Below, piece after piece: positions 50,414 through 58,607 of a stretch of DNA of 64,000 nucleotides. Numbering within the stretch: the stretch's first letter is position 1; each line of letters starts with the position of its first letter. Location of the stretch: positions 1,178,001 through 1,242,000 of the forward strand of contig CAVVOG010000003.1 in the NCBI GenBank assembly GCA_963749895.1, read 5' to 3'. The stretch is from AC-51 sp963749895 (lineage in GTDB: Bacteria > Actinomycetota > UBA4738 > HRBIN12). The notes beneath the pieces were generated by a model. It ran no database searches and had not been told where the DNA came from. It was given only the letters and a program-made list of their open reading frames with translations. The translations under genes and the position numbers were made by a program.

Positions 50414-51109
50414 ATGATGCGCACGATCCGCACCGCATCCGTTTCCTGTCTGCTCGTTGGGTTGGCGTTCCTGCCTTCGCTGCAAGGGACCCCGGCAGCT
50501 GCCGGGCCGGCCTGCACGATCACCGGTTCTGCCGGTGACGACGTCCTGCGTGGCACCCCCGGGCCCGACGTGATCTGCGGTCTGCGCGGCGACGATGTCA
50601 TCCGTGCTCGGGGCGGGGATGACATCGTGCGCGGCGGACCTGGCCGCGACGTCATCTACGGCGGGCCCGGAAGCGACGTGCTGAAGGGTGCCGGCGGGCG
50701 TGACCGGATCGCGGGTTCGTACGGTGCCGATCGGATCAAGGGCGGCGCGCAGGGCGATCGCCTCGACGGCAACCAGCACGCCGACGTGATCCGCGGCGGC
50801 AAGGGGCGAGACGTCATCACGGGTGGCCCCGACGACGACCGGGTGCTCGGCCAGCCCGGGCCCGACCTGATCCGGGGTTCCAAGGGCGATGACCGTCTCC
50901 TCGGACAGGGGGGCCGGGATGTGATCTCGGCGGGAGCGGGCAACGATACGCTGATCGGTGGCCCACAGCTCGACGAGCTCCGCGGACGCATCGGCGACGA
51001 CCTGATCGATGCGCTCGACGGGCTCGACGGTGACCTCGTGAGAGGGATGCAAGGCTTCGATACCTGCGTGGCCGACCCCGGAGACATCGTCGACGGCTGC
51101 GAAGCGTAG
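50414..51109 (+). CDS. secreted RTX-type calcium-binding repeat protein
   Basis: A 231-residue exported protein. The signal peptide ends near TPAAAGP; the rest is about 14 tandem nonapeptide repeats (DDVLRGTPGPD, DDVIRARGGDD, DDIVRGGPGRD, NDTLIGGPQLD) forming a Ca2+ beta-roll. One Cys lies at each end of the roll (ACTITG, VICG; TCVAD, GCEA). GAAGGAG is six bases upstream of the ATG. Pairs with the shorter protein at 35434-36018 in type only. Its function (adhesion or wall association) is not evident. Confidence 0.87.
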   Translation: MMRTIRTASVSCLLVGLAFLPSLQGTPAAAGPACTITGSAGDDVLRGTPGPDVICGLRGDDVIRARGGDDIVRGGPGRDVIYGGPGSDVLKGAGGRDRIAGSYGADRIKGGAQGDRLDGNQHADVIRGGKGRDVITGGPDDDRVLGQPGPDLIRGSKGDDRLLGQGGRDVISAGAGNDTLIGGPQLDELRGRIGDDLIDALDGLDGDLVRGMQGFDTCVADPGDIVDGCEA

Positions 51110-51125
51110 GACGCGGGGGCGCGGC

Positions 51126-51131
51126 TAGGCT
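51126..51131 (+). promoter_or_regulatory. -10 box (TAGGCT), leaderless lysyl-oxidase homologue
   Basis: TAGGCT ends nine bases before the ATG at 51141 and no Shine-Dalgarno site is present. Confidence 0.5.
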
Positions 51132-51140
51132 GTCTCGTCC

Positions 51141-51893
51141 ATGCCGAAGCCTTGGCGAGACTCGGTGCCTGCTGTTGCGCTGGTGGCGTGCGCCGTCACG
51201 GCAGCGCTCCTGACGGTCGGAACCGACGCGGCCGCCGAGCCCGCGCGTCGAGAACACCTGCCAAACCTCGTGACGCGTCAGCCGCTCGGTCTGAGGCTCT
51301 GGCGCGATGGCGGCACGACCCTGCTTCGCTTCTCCAACACGATCGGGAACAAGGGCGACGGGCCGCTGGAGCTGCGACCCGAGAACGCCGGCGGGACGAC
51401 CACCGCCTACCAGCGGGTCTTCACGCATGCGAACTCCGGACGCTGGAGACTCGCATCCGAGCACCCCGTAGGGAGCTTCGTGTTCCATCCGGAGCACACC
51501 CACTGGCACTTCGAGGCCTTCTCCGAGTACCAGCTGCGCAAGGTGGCGCCAGACGGCGGCATCGGGCGGGTGCTGCGTGAGACCAAGGACAAGGTCAGCT
51601 TCTGCGTGGCGGACTCGCTCGCGATCTTCGAGGGGCTGGCACATGCGTCCCCGGCAGCGGTGTATCCGACCACGTGCTCGCAGGATGCGACCCAGGGATT
51701 GTCGGTCGGCTGGGCCGATCGCTACGGGTGGCAACTGCCCGGCCAGTGGGTCGACGTCACCGGGATGACCCGCGGCACCTACTGGCTCACGTCTCGCGCC
51801 GACCCACTCGACCTGATCGATGAGACGGACGAGACGGACAACCGAGCTGCGACGATGATCCGGATCTCACGCGACGCTGTCGAACGCGTCTGA
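51141..51893 (+). CDS. secreted lysyl-oxidase-family copper protein
   Basis: A 250-residue protein with a signal peptide (VALVACAVTAALLTVG, cleavage near AAAEP). The lysyl oxidase domain shows the copper site HPEHTHWHFEAFSEYQL (His at about 119, 121 and 123). It also has DKVSFCVADS, with Lys about 151 at the position of the cofactor-forming Lys of animal LOX, and QGLSVGWADRYGWQLPGQWVDVT, with a candidate partner Tyr about 195. If the Lys-Tyr quinone forms, it would oxidise primary amines outside the cell. Bacterial members are little studied. Confidence 0.85.
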   Translation: MPKPWRDSVPAVALVACAVTAALLTVGTDAAAEPARREHLPNLVTRQPLGLRLWRDGGTTLLRFSNTIGNKGDGPLELRPENAGGTTTAYQRVFTHANSGRWRLASEHPVGSFVFHPEHTHWHFEAFSEYQLRKVAPDGGIGRVLRETKDKVSFCVADSLAIFEGLAHASPAAVYPTTCSQDATQGLSVGWADRYGWQLPGQWVDVTGMTRGTYWLTSRADPLDLIDETDETDNRAATMIRISRDAVERV

Positions 51894-51970
51894 TCGGGGG
51901 CTCGCTCCGCCGGAACTCGGGGCCCGGGACCCGACCGGACCGGGTGTTCGCATCGCCCCTGCAACGCAAG

Positions 51971-51996
51971 GAGGGTGCCGGTCTCCCGACACCCTC
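51971..51996. terminator. hairpin between lysyl-oxidase homologue and tRNA-fMet
   Basis: GAGGGTG-c-CGG-TCTC-CCG-a-CACCCTC forms a 10-bp stem with one C-A mismatch. It lies downstream of both convergent units (78 bases after the plus-strand gene and 22 bases after the minus-strand tRNA). No U-tract follows on either strand, so termination activity is a guess. Confidence 0.5.
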
Positions 51997-52018
51997 TCTG
52001 ACCTGCGTATCTGCTTCG

Positions 52019-52092
52019 TCGCGGGGGTAGGATTTGAACCTACGACCTCTGGGTTATGAGCCCAGCGAGCTACCGGACTGCTCCACCCCGCA
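52019..52092 (-). tRNA. initiator tRNA-fMet (anticodon CAT)
   Basis: The minus strand gives GCGGGGTGGAGCAGTCCGG..., anticodon stem CTGGG/CCCAG with three consecutive G-C pairs and loop CTCATAA, then T arm GTAGG-TTCAAAT-CCTAC. GGTGGAGCAG and the GGG/CCC anticodon pairs mark an initiator. The first pair is U1-G72, not Watson-Crick, in line with initiator rules. CCA is not encoded. A TAGCCT box ends five bases before position 1, so the 5' end may be the transcription start. Confidence 0.93.
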
Positions 52093-52097
52093 TCACG

Positions 52098-52103
52098 AGG
52101 CTA
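52098..52103 (-). promoter_or_regulatory. -10 box (TAGCCT) for tRNA-fMet
   Basis: TAGCCT on the minus strand ends five bases before the first tRNA base. Confidence 0.5.
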
Positions 52104-52239
52104 GCGGAGGTCGTCGCCAGCGACAAACACGGATCACACGAGCATTCCGCCGTGCCCCCGGACGGACGCATGCTACCCGCGGTCAAGACATGGCCCTCTG
52201 CCGACCGATACCTGTCGCAGACGAGGCGAGGGGGGAACC

Positions 52240-52812
52240 ATGCTTGACGAGGGGCTCGATCCGATCCGTATCGTCGCGGCGCTCCGGGCGCGCGACGTGT
52301 CGTTCGTGGTCGCGGGCGGTCTCGCGGCCGCCGCCCGCGGCTCAGCCGTGACCACGGCGGACGTCGAGGTATGCGTCGAAGGCGACGAGTCGAACCTTCA
52401 GCGGGTCGGGCTCGCCCTCGAGGACCTCACCGCGAGTCCCTCGCCCGCCCCGGGCGACGACGAGCACCGGGCGACCTTCAGCTCGAGCGCCGGCCGGTTC
52501 ACGATCGTCGAGCTCCCCGAGGGGTTCGGCGCACTGCGATCGCGCGCCGAAGAGACGGACCTCGGACGCGGCGTCGTCGTCCACGTGGCCGCGGTCGAGG
52601 ACCTCGTGGAATTGGCCCGTGCGTTGGGTGACCTCGAGGCAGCCGCGCACCTTGCCGCGCTGTCGGAGGACCGGGAGACCGCACTCGTGATCGAGGACGT
52701 CGCCGAGGGCGAGCCCCGTCGACGCGAGCGCGTGTGGTCCGTGCTCGAGCGCGTCGACGCGTTCCTGACCGATCTCGACGCGAAGGGCCTGAAGCACCGC
52801 CGCGACGGCTGA
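52240..52812 (+). CDS. nucleotidyltransferase-fold protein, probably degenerate
   Basis: A 190-residue protein. FVVAGGLAAAARGSAVTTADVEVCVEGDESNL follows the pattern of AbiEii/MNT-type nucleotidyltransferases (GG...HG...R.T.D.D), but the helix His is Arg and the second metal Asp is replaced (DVEV). Metal catalysis is therefore doubtful. A middle part (RFTIVELPEGFGALRSRAEETD, VHVAAVEDLVELARALG) also fits this fold. No partner gene (HEPN or AbiEi) is nearby. GAGGGGGG lies just upstream of the ATG. The call is structural inference only. Confidence 0.6.
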   Translation: MLDEGLDPIRIVAALRARDVSFVVAGGLAAAARGSAVTTADVEVCVEGDESNLQRVGLALEDLTASPSPAPGDDEHRATFSSSAGRFTIVELPEGFGALRSRAEETDLGRGVVVHVAAVEDLVELARALGDLEAAAHLAALSEDRETALVIEDVAEGEPRRRERVWSVLERVDAFLTDLDAKGLKHRRDG

Positions 52813-52879
52813 GCACGACCCCTCACGTGGATCGAGGCGTCCGCTAGGCTGGCGCCCGACTTCCGAGCGAAGGACGACG

Positions 52880-54094
52880 GTGCACGGGACGACGGTCGAG
52901 GCACGGCGCCGTTCGCCCGACGCGTCGCGGGTCCGTCGCCTCTTCGCCTACGGGGGGGCATCGGGCTCCGCCTGGATCCCCTTCTTCACCGCGCTGCTGG
53001 CCGGTCGCGGCCTGTCCCCCGACCGGATCGGACTGGTGCTCGCGGCCGCCGCGCTGGCCGGTGCGGTCGCGTCGCCGATGTGGAGCCACGAGGCCGACAC
53101 GCGCCTCGGCGCCGCACGGACGCTCGCGATCACGTCGTTCGCCGCTGCCTGCTGTGCGCTCCTGCAGGGCTTCACGGGCGCCGATCCCTGGCTCGTGGGG
53201 ATCGTCGCCATGGCCATGGCGGCGGCGTGGGGCCCGGGCGCGGCGTTGCTGGACTCGATCGCGCTCACCAGCCTCGGCGACGATCGCGCCGGGACCTACG
53301 GCGTGGTACGTGCGTTCGCGAGCGGCGGATGGGCGATCGCGGCGATCGCCTTCGGTGCCCTCTATCAGGGGATCGACCTGTGGCTGATGATCCCGCTGTT
53401 CGCCGTGGCCGAGGCGTCCTACGCCGTGGCAGCGCTGCGACTCGCGACGCCGATGTCTCCCCGCTCCGAGGGCATCGGCCGATCGAAGCTCGGGTCGGCA
53501 CGGGCGGCCTTCCGGGCGGCGCCGCGGCTCGCCCCGTTCCTCGGTGGGCTGCTGCTCTTCAGCCTCGCGGCCTCGGCGACCGAGGGATTCGTGCCGCTCC
53601 AGATGCTGGGGGACGGGGGCGGACCGTTCCTGATCGGGCTCGCGGCGGGGCTCGGCGCCGCGCTCGAGATCCCGTTCTTCGTGGCCAGCGGCAGGCTCGG
53701 CCGGCGGTTCGGTGGCCGCGCGCTCATGGTCGCCGGCCTCGGGATGGGGACCGCCGTCATGCTGGGCTGGGCCGTCGTCGACACACCGGCCGCCGTGGCC
53801 GCGATCCGCGTGCTCGCCGGCGCGGGGTTCGGGCTGAAGTACGCGGCGACGGTGCTGCTCACGGATCGACTCGTCCCGACGCACCTGCGGAGCACCGGAC
53901 AGACCCTGCTCCAGGTGACGACGTGGAGCATCGGGCCGATCGTCGGGCCCGCGATCGGGGGGTTCGTCTACGTCCATGCGGGACCACCGTGGCTGTTCGC
54001 GAGCGCCGGGATCGTGGCCGCGGCCGGGACCACGATGGCCTGGTGGTCGCTCCGCGGTGTCGAGGATCGTGGCATCGGGAGCGCCGACGCCTGA
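52880..54094 (+). CDS. MFS transporter
   Basis: A 404-residue, 12-segment major-facilitator protein. The N-terminal half starts RRLFAYGGASGSAWIPFFTALLAGRGLSPDRIGLVLAAA, as in the LacY/nucleoside-symporter-like MFS_1 group. Loop 2-3 reads SPMWSHEADTRLGAARTLA, a version of the G-x3-D-R/K motif. The C-terminal half has a matching GRLGRRFGGRALMV. The substrate is unknown. Start GTG with AAGGA upstream, following a TAGGCT box at 52844-52849 and a leader of about 25 bases. Confidence 0.87.
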   Translation: MHGTTVEARRRSPDASRVRRLFAYGGASGSAWIPFFTALLAGRGLSPDRIGLVLAAAALAGAVASPMWSHEADTRLGAARTLAITSFAAACCALLQGFTGADPWLVGIVAMAMAAAWGPGAALLDSIALTSLGDDRAGTYGVVRAFASGGWAIAAIAFGALYQGIDLWLMIPLFAVAEASYAVAALRLATPMSPRSEGIGRSKLGSARAAFRAAPRLAPFLGGLLLFSLAASATEGFVPLQMLGDGGGPFLIGLAAGLGAALEIPFFVASGRLGRRFGGRALMVAGLGMGTAVMLGWAVVDTPAAVAAIRVLAGAGFGLKYAATVLLTDRLVPTHLRSTGQTLLQVTTWSIGPIVGPAIGGFVYVHAGPPWLFASAGIVAAAGTTMAWWSLRGVEDRGIGSADA

Positions 54095-54107
54095 TCCGCC
54101 CACTGCG

Positions 54108-54113
54108 TACCAT
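54108..54113 (+). promoter_or_regulatory. -10 box (TACCAT), leaderless aldehyde dehydrogenase
   Basis: TACCAT ends seven bases before the ATG at 54121. Confidence 0.45.
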
Positions 54114-54120
54114 CGGCCCC

Positions 54121-55692
54121 ATGCGAACCGTGACCTCCTTGCTGAACGGCCGCCCCGTCGACGACGCCCCCGGCGGCACCCGCACGATCGCGAACCCCGC
54201 AGATCTGTCCGACGTCGTGGCCGAGTCACGGCTCGGCGACGCCGTGACGTTCGTGGATGCCTGCCGGTTCGCGAAGGACGCGCAGCCGTCCTGGGCGGCC
54301 GTCCCCGCGCCGGTACGAGGACGTGCGGTCCAGCAGCTCGGCCGCCTCGTCGAGGAGAACCTCGAGACGCTCGCAGCCTTGATCACCCGTGAGATCGGCA
54401 AGCCGATCGCGGAAGCCCGCGGTGAGGTCCAGGAGGTCGTCGACACCTGCACGTTCTTCCTGGGAGAGGGCCGCCGCCTGTACGGGATGACGGTACCCAG
54501 CGAGATGCCCGACAAACAGTTGTTCACGTTCCGCGTCCCCGTCGGGACGGCGGCGATCGTGACGGCCGGCAACTTCCCGGTCGCGGTGCCGTCGTGGTAC
54601 CTCGTTCCGGCCCTGCTGTGCGGCAACACCGTCGTGTGGAAGCCGGCTGAGTACACGCCCGCGGTGGCCGATGCGTTCGCGCGACTGATCCTGCACGCCG
54701 GGTTCCCCGTGGGGACGTTCCAGATGGTGCTGGCGGATGGCCCTTCCACCTCCGCGGGTCTCGAACGAGCGCTCGCCGACGGACTCGTCGACAAGGTCGG
54801 GTTCACGGGGTCGACCGACGTCGGACGGTCGATCGGCGAGCTCTGCGGCCGTCACCTGCAGACCCCGTGCCTCGAACTGGGAGGGAAGAACCCGCTGGTC
54901 GTGATGCCCGACGCCGATCTGGACCTCGCGGTCGAAGGCGCGCTGTTCAGCGGGTTCGGGACGGCCGGACAGCGTTGCACGTCCTTGGGGACCGCGATCG
55001 TCCATCGCGACGTTCACGACGATTTCGTCGCGAGGTTCGCGGCCGCGGTCGAGAGCGCCCCGATCGGCGACCCGACGCGCGACGTGCTGTACGGACCGAT
55101 GATCGACGCTCGGTTCGCGGAGCGGTTCGAGGGGTGGCTCGGTCTGATCCGCGATCACCACGCGGTGCTCGGATCGACCGCGACCGGGCGGATCACCGCC
55201 ACCGCGCCGCGGGAAGGGTTCCTCGGCGACCCGGGGGCCGGGCTCTTCTACCACCCCACGATCGTCGACGGCGTCCGGATCGACGACGATCTCGCGATGA
55301 CCGAGACGTTCGGCCCGATCGTCGGGGTCGCGACCTTCGATGCCTTCGAGGAGGCGTTGGCGCTGGCGAACGCCCACGGCTACGGGCTGTCCTCGTCGAT
55401 CTACACGCGCGACCCCCTGCACGCCTTCGGGTTCCGCCAGGCGATCTCCGCGGGGATGGTGAGCGTGAACAATTCGACGAGCGGGGCCGAAGCGCACCTG
55501 CCGTTCGGCGGGAACGGGCGAAGCGGCAACGGCTCGCGCCAGTCCGGGGTGTGGGTCCTCGACCAGTTCACGCGCTGGCAAGCGATGAACTGGGACTACT
55601 CCGGACGTCTCCAGAAGGCCCAGATGGACGTCGCCGACCTCCGCGGCACGCCCTACCGGCTCGCCGACGACTGGCCCGACCTCCCGGTCTGA
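54121..55692 (+). CDS. aldehyde dehydrogenase (ALDH superfamily)
   Basis: A 523-residue NAD(P)+ enzyme. Cofactor region VTAGNFPVAVPSWYLVPALLCGNTVVWKPAEYTP and VGFTGSTDVGRSIGE; general base Glu in PCLELGGKNPLVVM; catalytic Cys near 287 in GFGTAGQRCTSLGTAIVH; C-terminal ETFGPIVGVATF and LPFGGNGRSGNGSRQ. The AGQRCTS stretch is close to the ALDH7 (aminoadipate semialdehyde) group, but the substrate is not certain. Convergent with UPF0182, eight bases apart. Confidence 0.9.
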   Translation: MRTVTSLLNGRPVDDAPGGTRTIANPADLSDVVAESRLGDAVTFVDACRFAKDAQPSWAAVPAPVRGRAVQQLGRLVEENLETLAALITREIGKPIAEARGEVQEVVDTCTFFLGEGRRLYGMTVPSEMPDKQLFTFRVPVGTAAIVTAGNFPVAVPSWYLVPALLCGNTVVWKPAEYTPAVADAFARLILHAGFPVGTFQMVLADGPSTSAGLERALADGLVDKVGFTGSTDVGRSIGELCGRHLQTPCLELGGKNPLVVMPDADLDLAVEGALFSGFGTAGQRCTSLGTAIVHRDVHDDFVARFAAAVESAPIGDPTRDVLYGPMIDARFAERFEGWLGLIRDHHAVLGSTATGRITATAPREGFLGDPGAGLFYHPTIVDGVRIDDDLAMTETFGPIVGVATFDAFEEALALANAHGYGLSSSIYTRDPLHAFGFRQAISAGMVSVNNSTSGAEAHLPFGGNGRSGNGSRQSGVWVLDQFTRWQAMNWDYSGRLQKAQMDVADLRGTPYRLADDWPDLPV

Positions 55693-55700
55693 GCCTCCGG

Positions 55701-58571
55701 CTACGGCGACGGGCTCGCGGACGGGGCCGCCGAGGGTTCGGCGGTCTCGCCGTCGGCCTGACCGGCCAGCGTCACGGCCTCCGCGACCGCCTGCTCGGCA
55801 AGGGCGATCTGCTCCTGGTACTCGGAGAGATCTCCGTCCCGGAGGGCCGCCTCTGCCGCCGCGAAGTGCCCTTCGGCCTCGACCAGGAGCTCCGCGATCC
55901 GTTCCGGCACCGTTCCTTCGCCGCCGGGCGGCGGCTCGCCGCCCCCGCCGCCGCCCTCGCCGTCGGGCGGCTCGATCCCTTCGACCGCGAGCGCGAGCGC
56001 CTCCTGGAGGCCCGGCGCGAACCGTACCTCGCCGCCGCTCCCGTTCACGATGGCGACGAACGTGAGCTCCGGGATCGCGGACTCCTGGGACGCCCTCACG
56101 AACACCGGCTGGACGTAGAGGAACGAGTCGTCGATCGGGATGATGAGGAAGTCGCCGAACGTCACCGACGAGCCGGCCTGGTCGAGCAGCGTCCGCTGCT
56201 CGGCGAACCTCTGATCCTGGTTGATCCGCGCGAAGACCTGGCCGGGGCCCTCGATGTTGCGTCCCTCGGGGAACCGATAGACGGTGACCCGGCCGTAGTT
56301 CTCCGGGTCGGACGAGGCCGCCATCCACGCGACCATGTTCGGACGTGCCTCCGGGACGAAGGGGATCACGAGCTGGAACTCCTCGCGCTCCTCGCCGGGC
56401 AGCCGGATCAGCTGGTAGTAGGGGCGCATCGCGCTGCCCGGCAGATCGCCGCCGGTCGCCGCGACGCCCTGCAGCGTCGGGTCGGTCGGGATCTCCCAGA
56501 AGTCCCGCTTCTGGTAGAAGGCCTGGGGATCCACCACGTGGTAGTTCGCGTACTGAGCAGCCTGGATCTGGAACAGGTTCTCGGGATACCGGAAGTGCGC
56601 CGCCAGGTCGGCGGGGGCCTCGGCGATCGGCGTGAACAGCCCGGGGAACGCGCGGTCCCACACCTGCACGATCGGCTCCTCGGTGTCCGCGTAGTAGGTC
56701 ACGGTTCCGTCGTAGGCGTCCGCGACGGCCTTCACCGGGTTCCGCAGGTAGTTCACGCTCCCACCGAGCAGGCCGCCGGTCGCGTCCTCGACGTCCAACG
56801 ACTGCGCGTAGGGGTACTCGTCGGTGTACGTGTACGCGTCCCAGATCCAGACCGGCCGCCCTTCGACGATCGCGAAGTACGGGTCGTCGTCGAAGCCCAG
56901 GAACGGAACGGCCTTCGGCACGCGCGTCTGGATGTCTCGGTGGATCAAGATCCTGCTCTCGCCGGTGAGCGCGCCGGAAACGAGCAGGTTGTAGTCGCGG
57001 AAGTTCCATGCGAAGACCGCTCGTGTGAGCAGCGAGCCGATCGAGATGCCGCCCTCGCCCTGGTACGGCACGTTCTCGGGAGCCCCGTCGTAGTCCAGCT
57101 CGTCGACGTTCGTTCCCACGACCACGAACGGCACGTCGTCGCTCTCGCCGTAGTAGATCCTCGGCTCGTCCATGGCCGGCTCGCCGACGGGCGGGAGGTC
57201 CCCGAGCGAGAAGACGGGCTGGCCTTCGCTCGTGGCCGTGTTCACCGGTACGGCGGTCGCGCCGAACCCGTGCGTGTAGGTCAGGTGGAGGTTCTGCCAG
57301 GTGCGCCCCGTGGTCGTGATGCCGTCCTGGTGGATCTCGCGCGGCGACACCATCAGGACGCGAGGCTCCCCGTCGACCAGGTACCGATCGACGTCGACGT
57401 CGTTGAAGTCGTAGTACTGACGCTGACGCTGGAAGGACTGGATGTTCTCGAGCAGGACCGGGACACCTCGCCACAGCCGGATGTTCGACACGGTGGTCTC
57501 GTTCTCGAGGACCTGGTCCGCCGTGAGGGGCCCCGAGACGTCGCGACGTTGCGGCTCGATGTCGGTGAGCGCGAACGCGTCCCGCGTCGCGGCGATGTTG
57601 TCCTCGATGTACGGGATCTCCAGCTCCTGCTCGTTCGGCTTCACGCGGAACTGCTGGATGAACGCGGGGTAGGCCGTGCCCAACAGGACCGAGACCAGCG
57701 CGAGCAGTCCCACGGCGATGACCGGAAGGCTCCACTGCCGGACGCGGATGTTCGCGAAGAACAGGAGGGCGCAGATCACCGCCACGATCGCGAGCGTGTT
57801 GAGGGCCGGCAGCTGGGCCTTCACGTCCGTGTACGAGGCCCCGTCCACGACCCCACGCGGGGACGTCAGCAGGTCGAACCGACCGAGCCAGTACCCCCAG
57901 GCCTTCACGATCATCATCAGGCCGAGCAGCACCGACAGGTGGGCGCGCGCCGCCGGCGTCACCTTGTCCGAGAACGCAGGCGCCTGCGGGCGGATCCCGC
58001 CCCACAGCACGTGTGCGAGCGCCGTGAGGATCACGACCCCCACGAGGGACGAGAACAACCAGCCCTGCACGAACTTCAGCCACGGCAGCGAGAAGACGTA
58101 GAAGGCGGGGTCGCGACCGAACAACGGCTCTGGGTTGCCGAAGGCGACGCCCCCCGAGTTGCGCCAGACGAGGAACGTCTGCCACTCCTGGCTGACCCCG
58201 ACCCCGACGAGGAGCCCGAGCAGGACCGCGACCACGGGCATCAGCCACCGCAGGAACGGGTCCGACAGATCCCGGATCCGCTCCAGGACCTCCTGATCCG
58301 GGGTAAGGATCCGCGTCGTCGGCCTGATCCGCCGGGCGATCAACAGGTTCGCGTACAGGAGCCCGGCGAACACGACGGCCGAGACGAGTCCGAGCCCCAC
58401 CCGGGTCCAGACGGTGGTCCACAGGACGGAGCTCTGTCCGAGTTCCCGATACCACAGGACGTCGACGACGAACCCGGTCAGGAGCGTGAACAGGAGGAAC
58501 AGCGCCACCACCACGACCAAGGCGATCGTGGGCCAGCGCCGCTGCCGTCTCCCCAAGGTGATCGTCGACAT
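55701..58571 (-). CDS. UPF0182 family large membrane protein
   Basis: A 956-residue protein. About seven hydrophobic segments lie in the first 330 residues (LVVVVALFLLFTLLTGFVVDVLWY; GVVILTALAHVLW). The rest is a large extracellular domain with family motifs such as VDVDRYLVDGEPRVLMVSPREI, HLTYTHGFGA, PRIYYGE and QVWDRAFPGLF. The C-terminus is an acidic Gly/Glu-rich linker, a coiled coil and a Ser/Pro tail. Common in Actinobacteria and of unknown function. A TAGCCT -10 box (58582-58587) lies ten bases before the ATG. Confidence 0.9.
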   Translation of the reverse strand: MSTITLGRRQRRWPTIALVVVVALFLLFTLLTGFVVDVLWYRELGQSSVLWTTVWTRVGLGLVSAVVFAGLLYANLLIARRIRPTTRILTPDQEVLERIRDLSDPFLRWLMPVVAVLLGLLVGVGVSQEWQTFLVWRNSGGVAFGNPEPLFGRDPAFYVFSLPWLKFVQGWLFSSLVGVVILTALAHVLWGGIRPQAPAFSDKVTPAARAHLSVLLGLMMIVKAWGYWLGRFDLLTSPRGVVDGASYTDVKAQLPALNTLAIVAVICALLFFANIRVRQWSLPVIAVGLLALVSVLLGTAYPAFIQQFRVKPNEQELEIPYIEDNIAATRDAFALTDIEPQRRDVSGPLTADQVLENETTVSNIRLWRGVPVLLENIQSFQRQRQYYDFNDVDVDRYLVDGEPRVLMVSPREIHQDGITTTGRTWQNLHLTYTHGFGATAVPVNTATSEGQPVFSLGDLPPVGEPAMDEPRIYYGESDDVPFVVVGTNVDELDYDGAPENVPYQGEGGISIGSLLTRAVFAWNFRDYNLLVSGALTGESRILIHRDIQTRVPKAVPFLGFDDDPYFAIVEGRPVWIWDAYTYTDEYPYAQSLDVEDATGGLLGGSVNYLRNPVKAVADAYDGTVTYYADTEEPIVQVWDRAFPGLFTPIAEAPADLAAHFRYPENLFQIQAAQYANYHVVDPQAFYQKRDFWEIPTDPTLQGVAATGGDLPGSAMRPYYQLIRLPGEEREEFQLVIPFVPEARPNMVAWMAASSDPENYGRVTVYRFPEGRNIEGPGQVFARINQDQRFAEQRTLLDQAGSSVTFGDFLIIPIDDSFLYVQPVFVRASQESAIPELTFVAIVNGSGGEVRFAPGLQEALALAVEGIEPPDGEGGGGGGEPPPGGEGTVPERIAELLVEAEGHFAAAEAALRDGDLSEYQEQIALAEQAVAEAVTLAGQADGETAEPSAAPSASPSP

Positions 58572-58581
58572 GATGCGTCCC

Positions 58582-58587
58582 AGGCTA
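58582..58587 (-). promoter_or_regulatory. -10 box (TAGCCT) for UPF0182 gene
   Basis: TAGCCT on the minus strand ends ten bases before the ATG at 58571, giving a leader of only a few bases. Confidence 0.45.
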
Positions 58588-58607
58588 CTTGAGGACGAGG
58601 GAACCGC

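Noticed and set aside
54226..58592. Very long open frames on both strands opposite the aldehyde dehydrogenase and UPF0182 genes
   Set aside because: Their residues are the typical low-complexity shadow of GC-rich codons, and the true genes on the other strand have clear family motifs.
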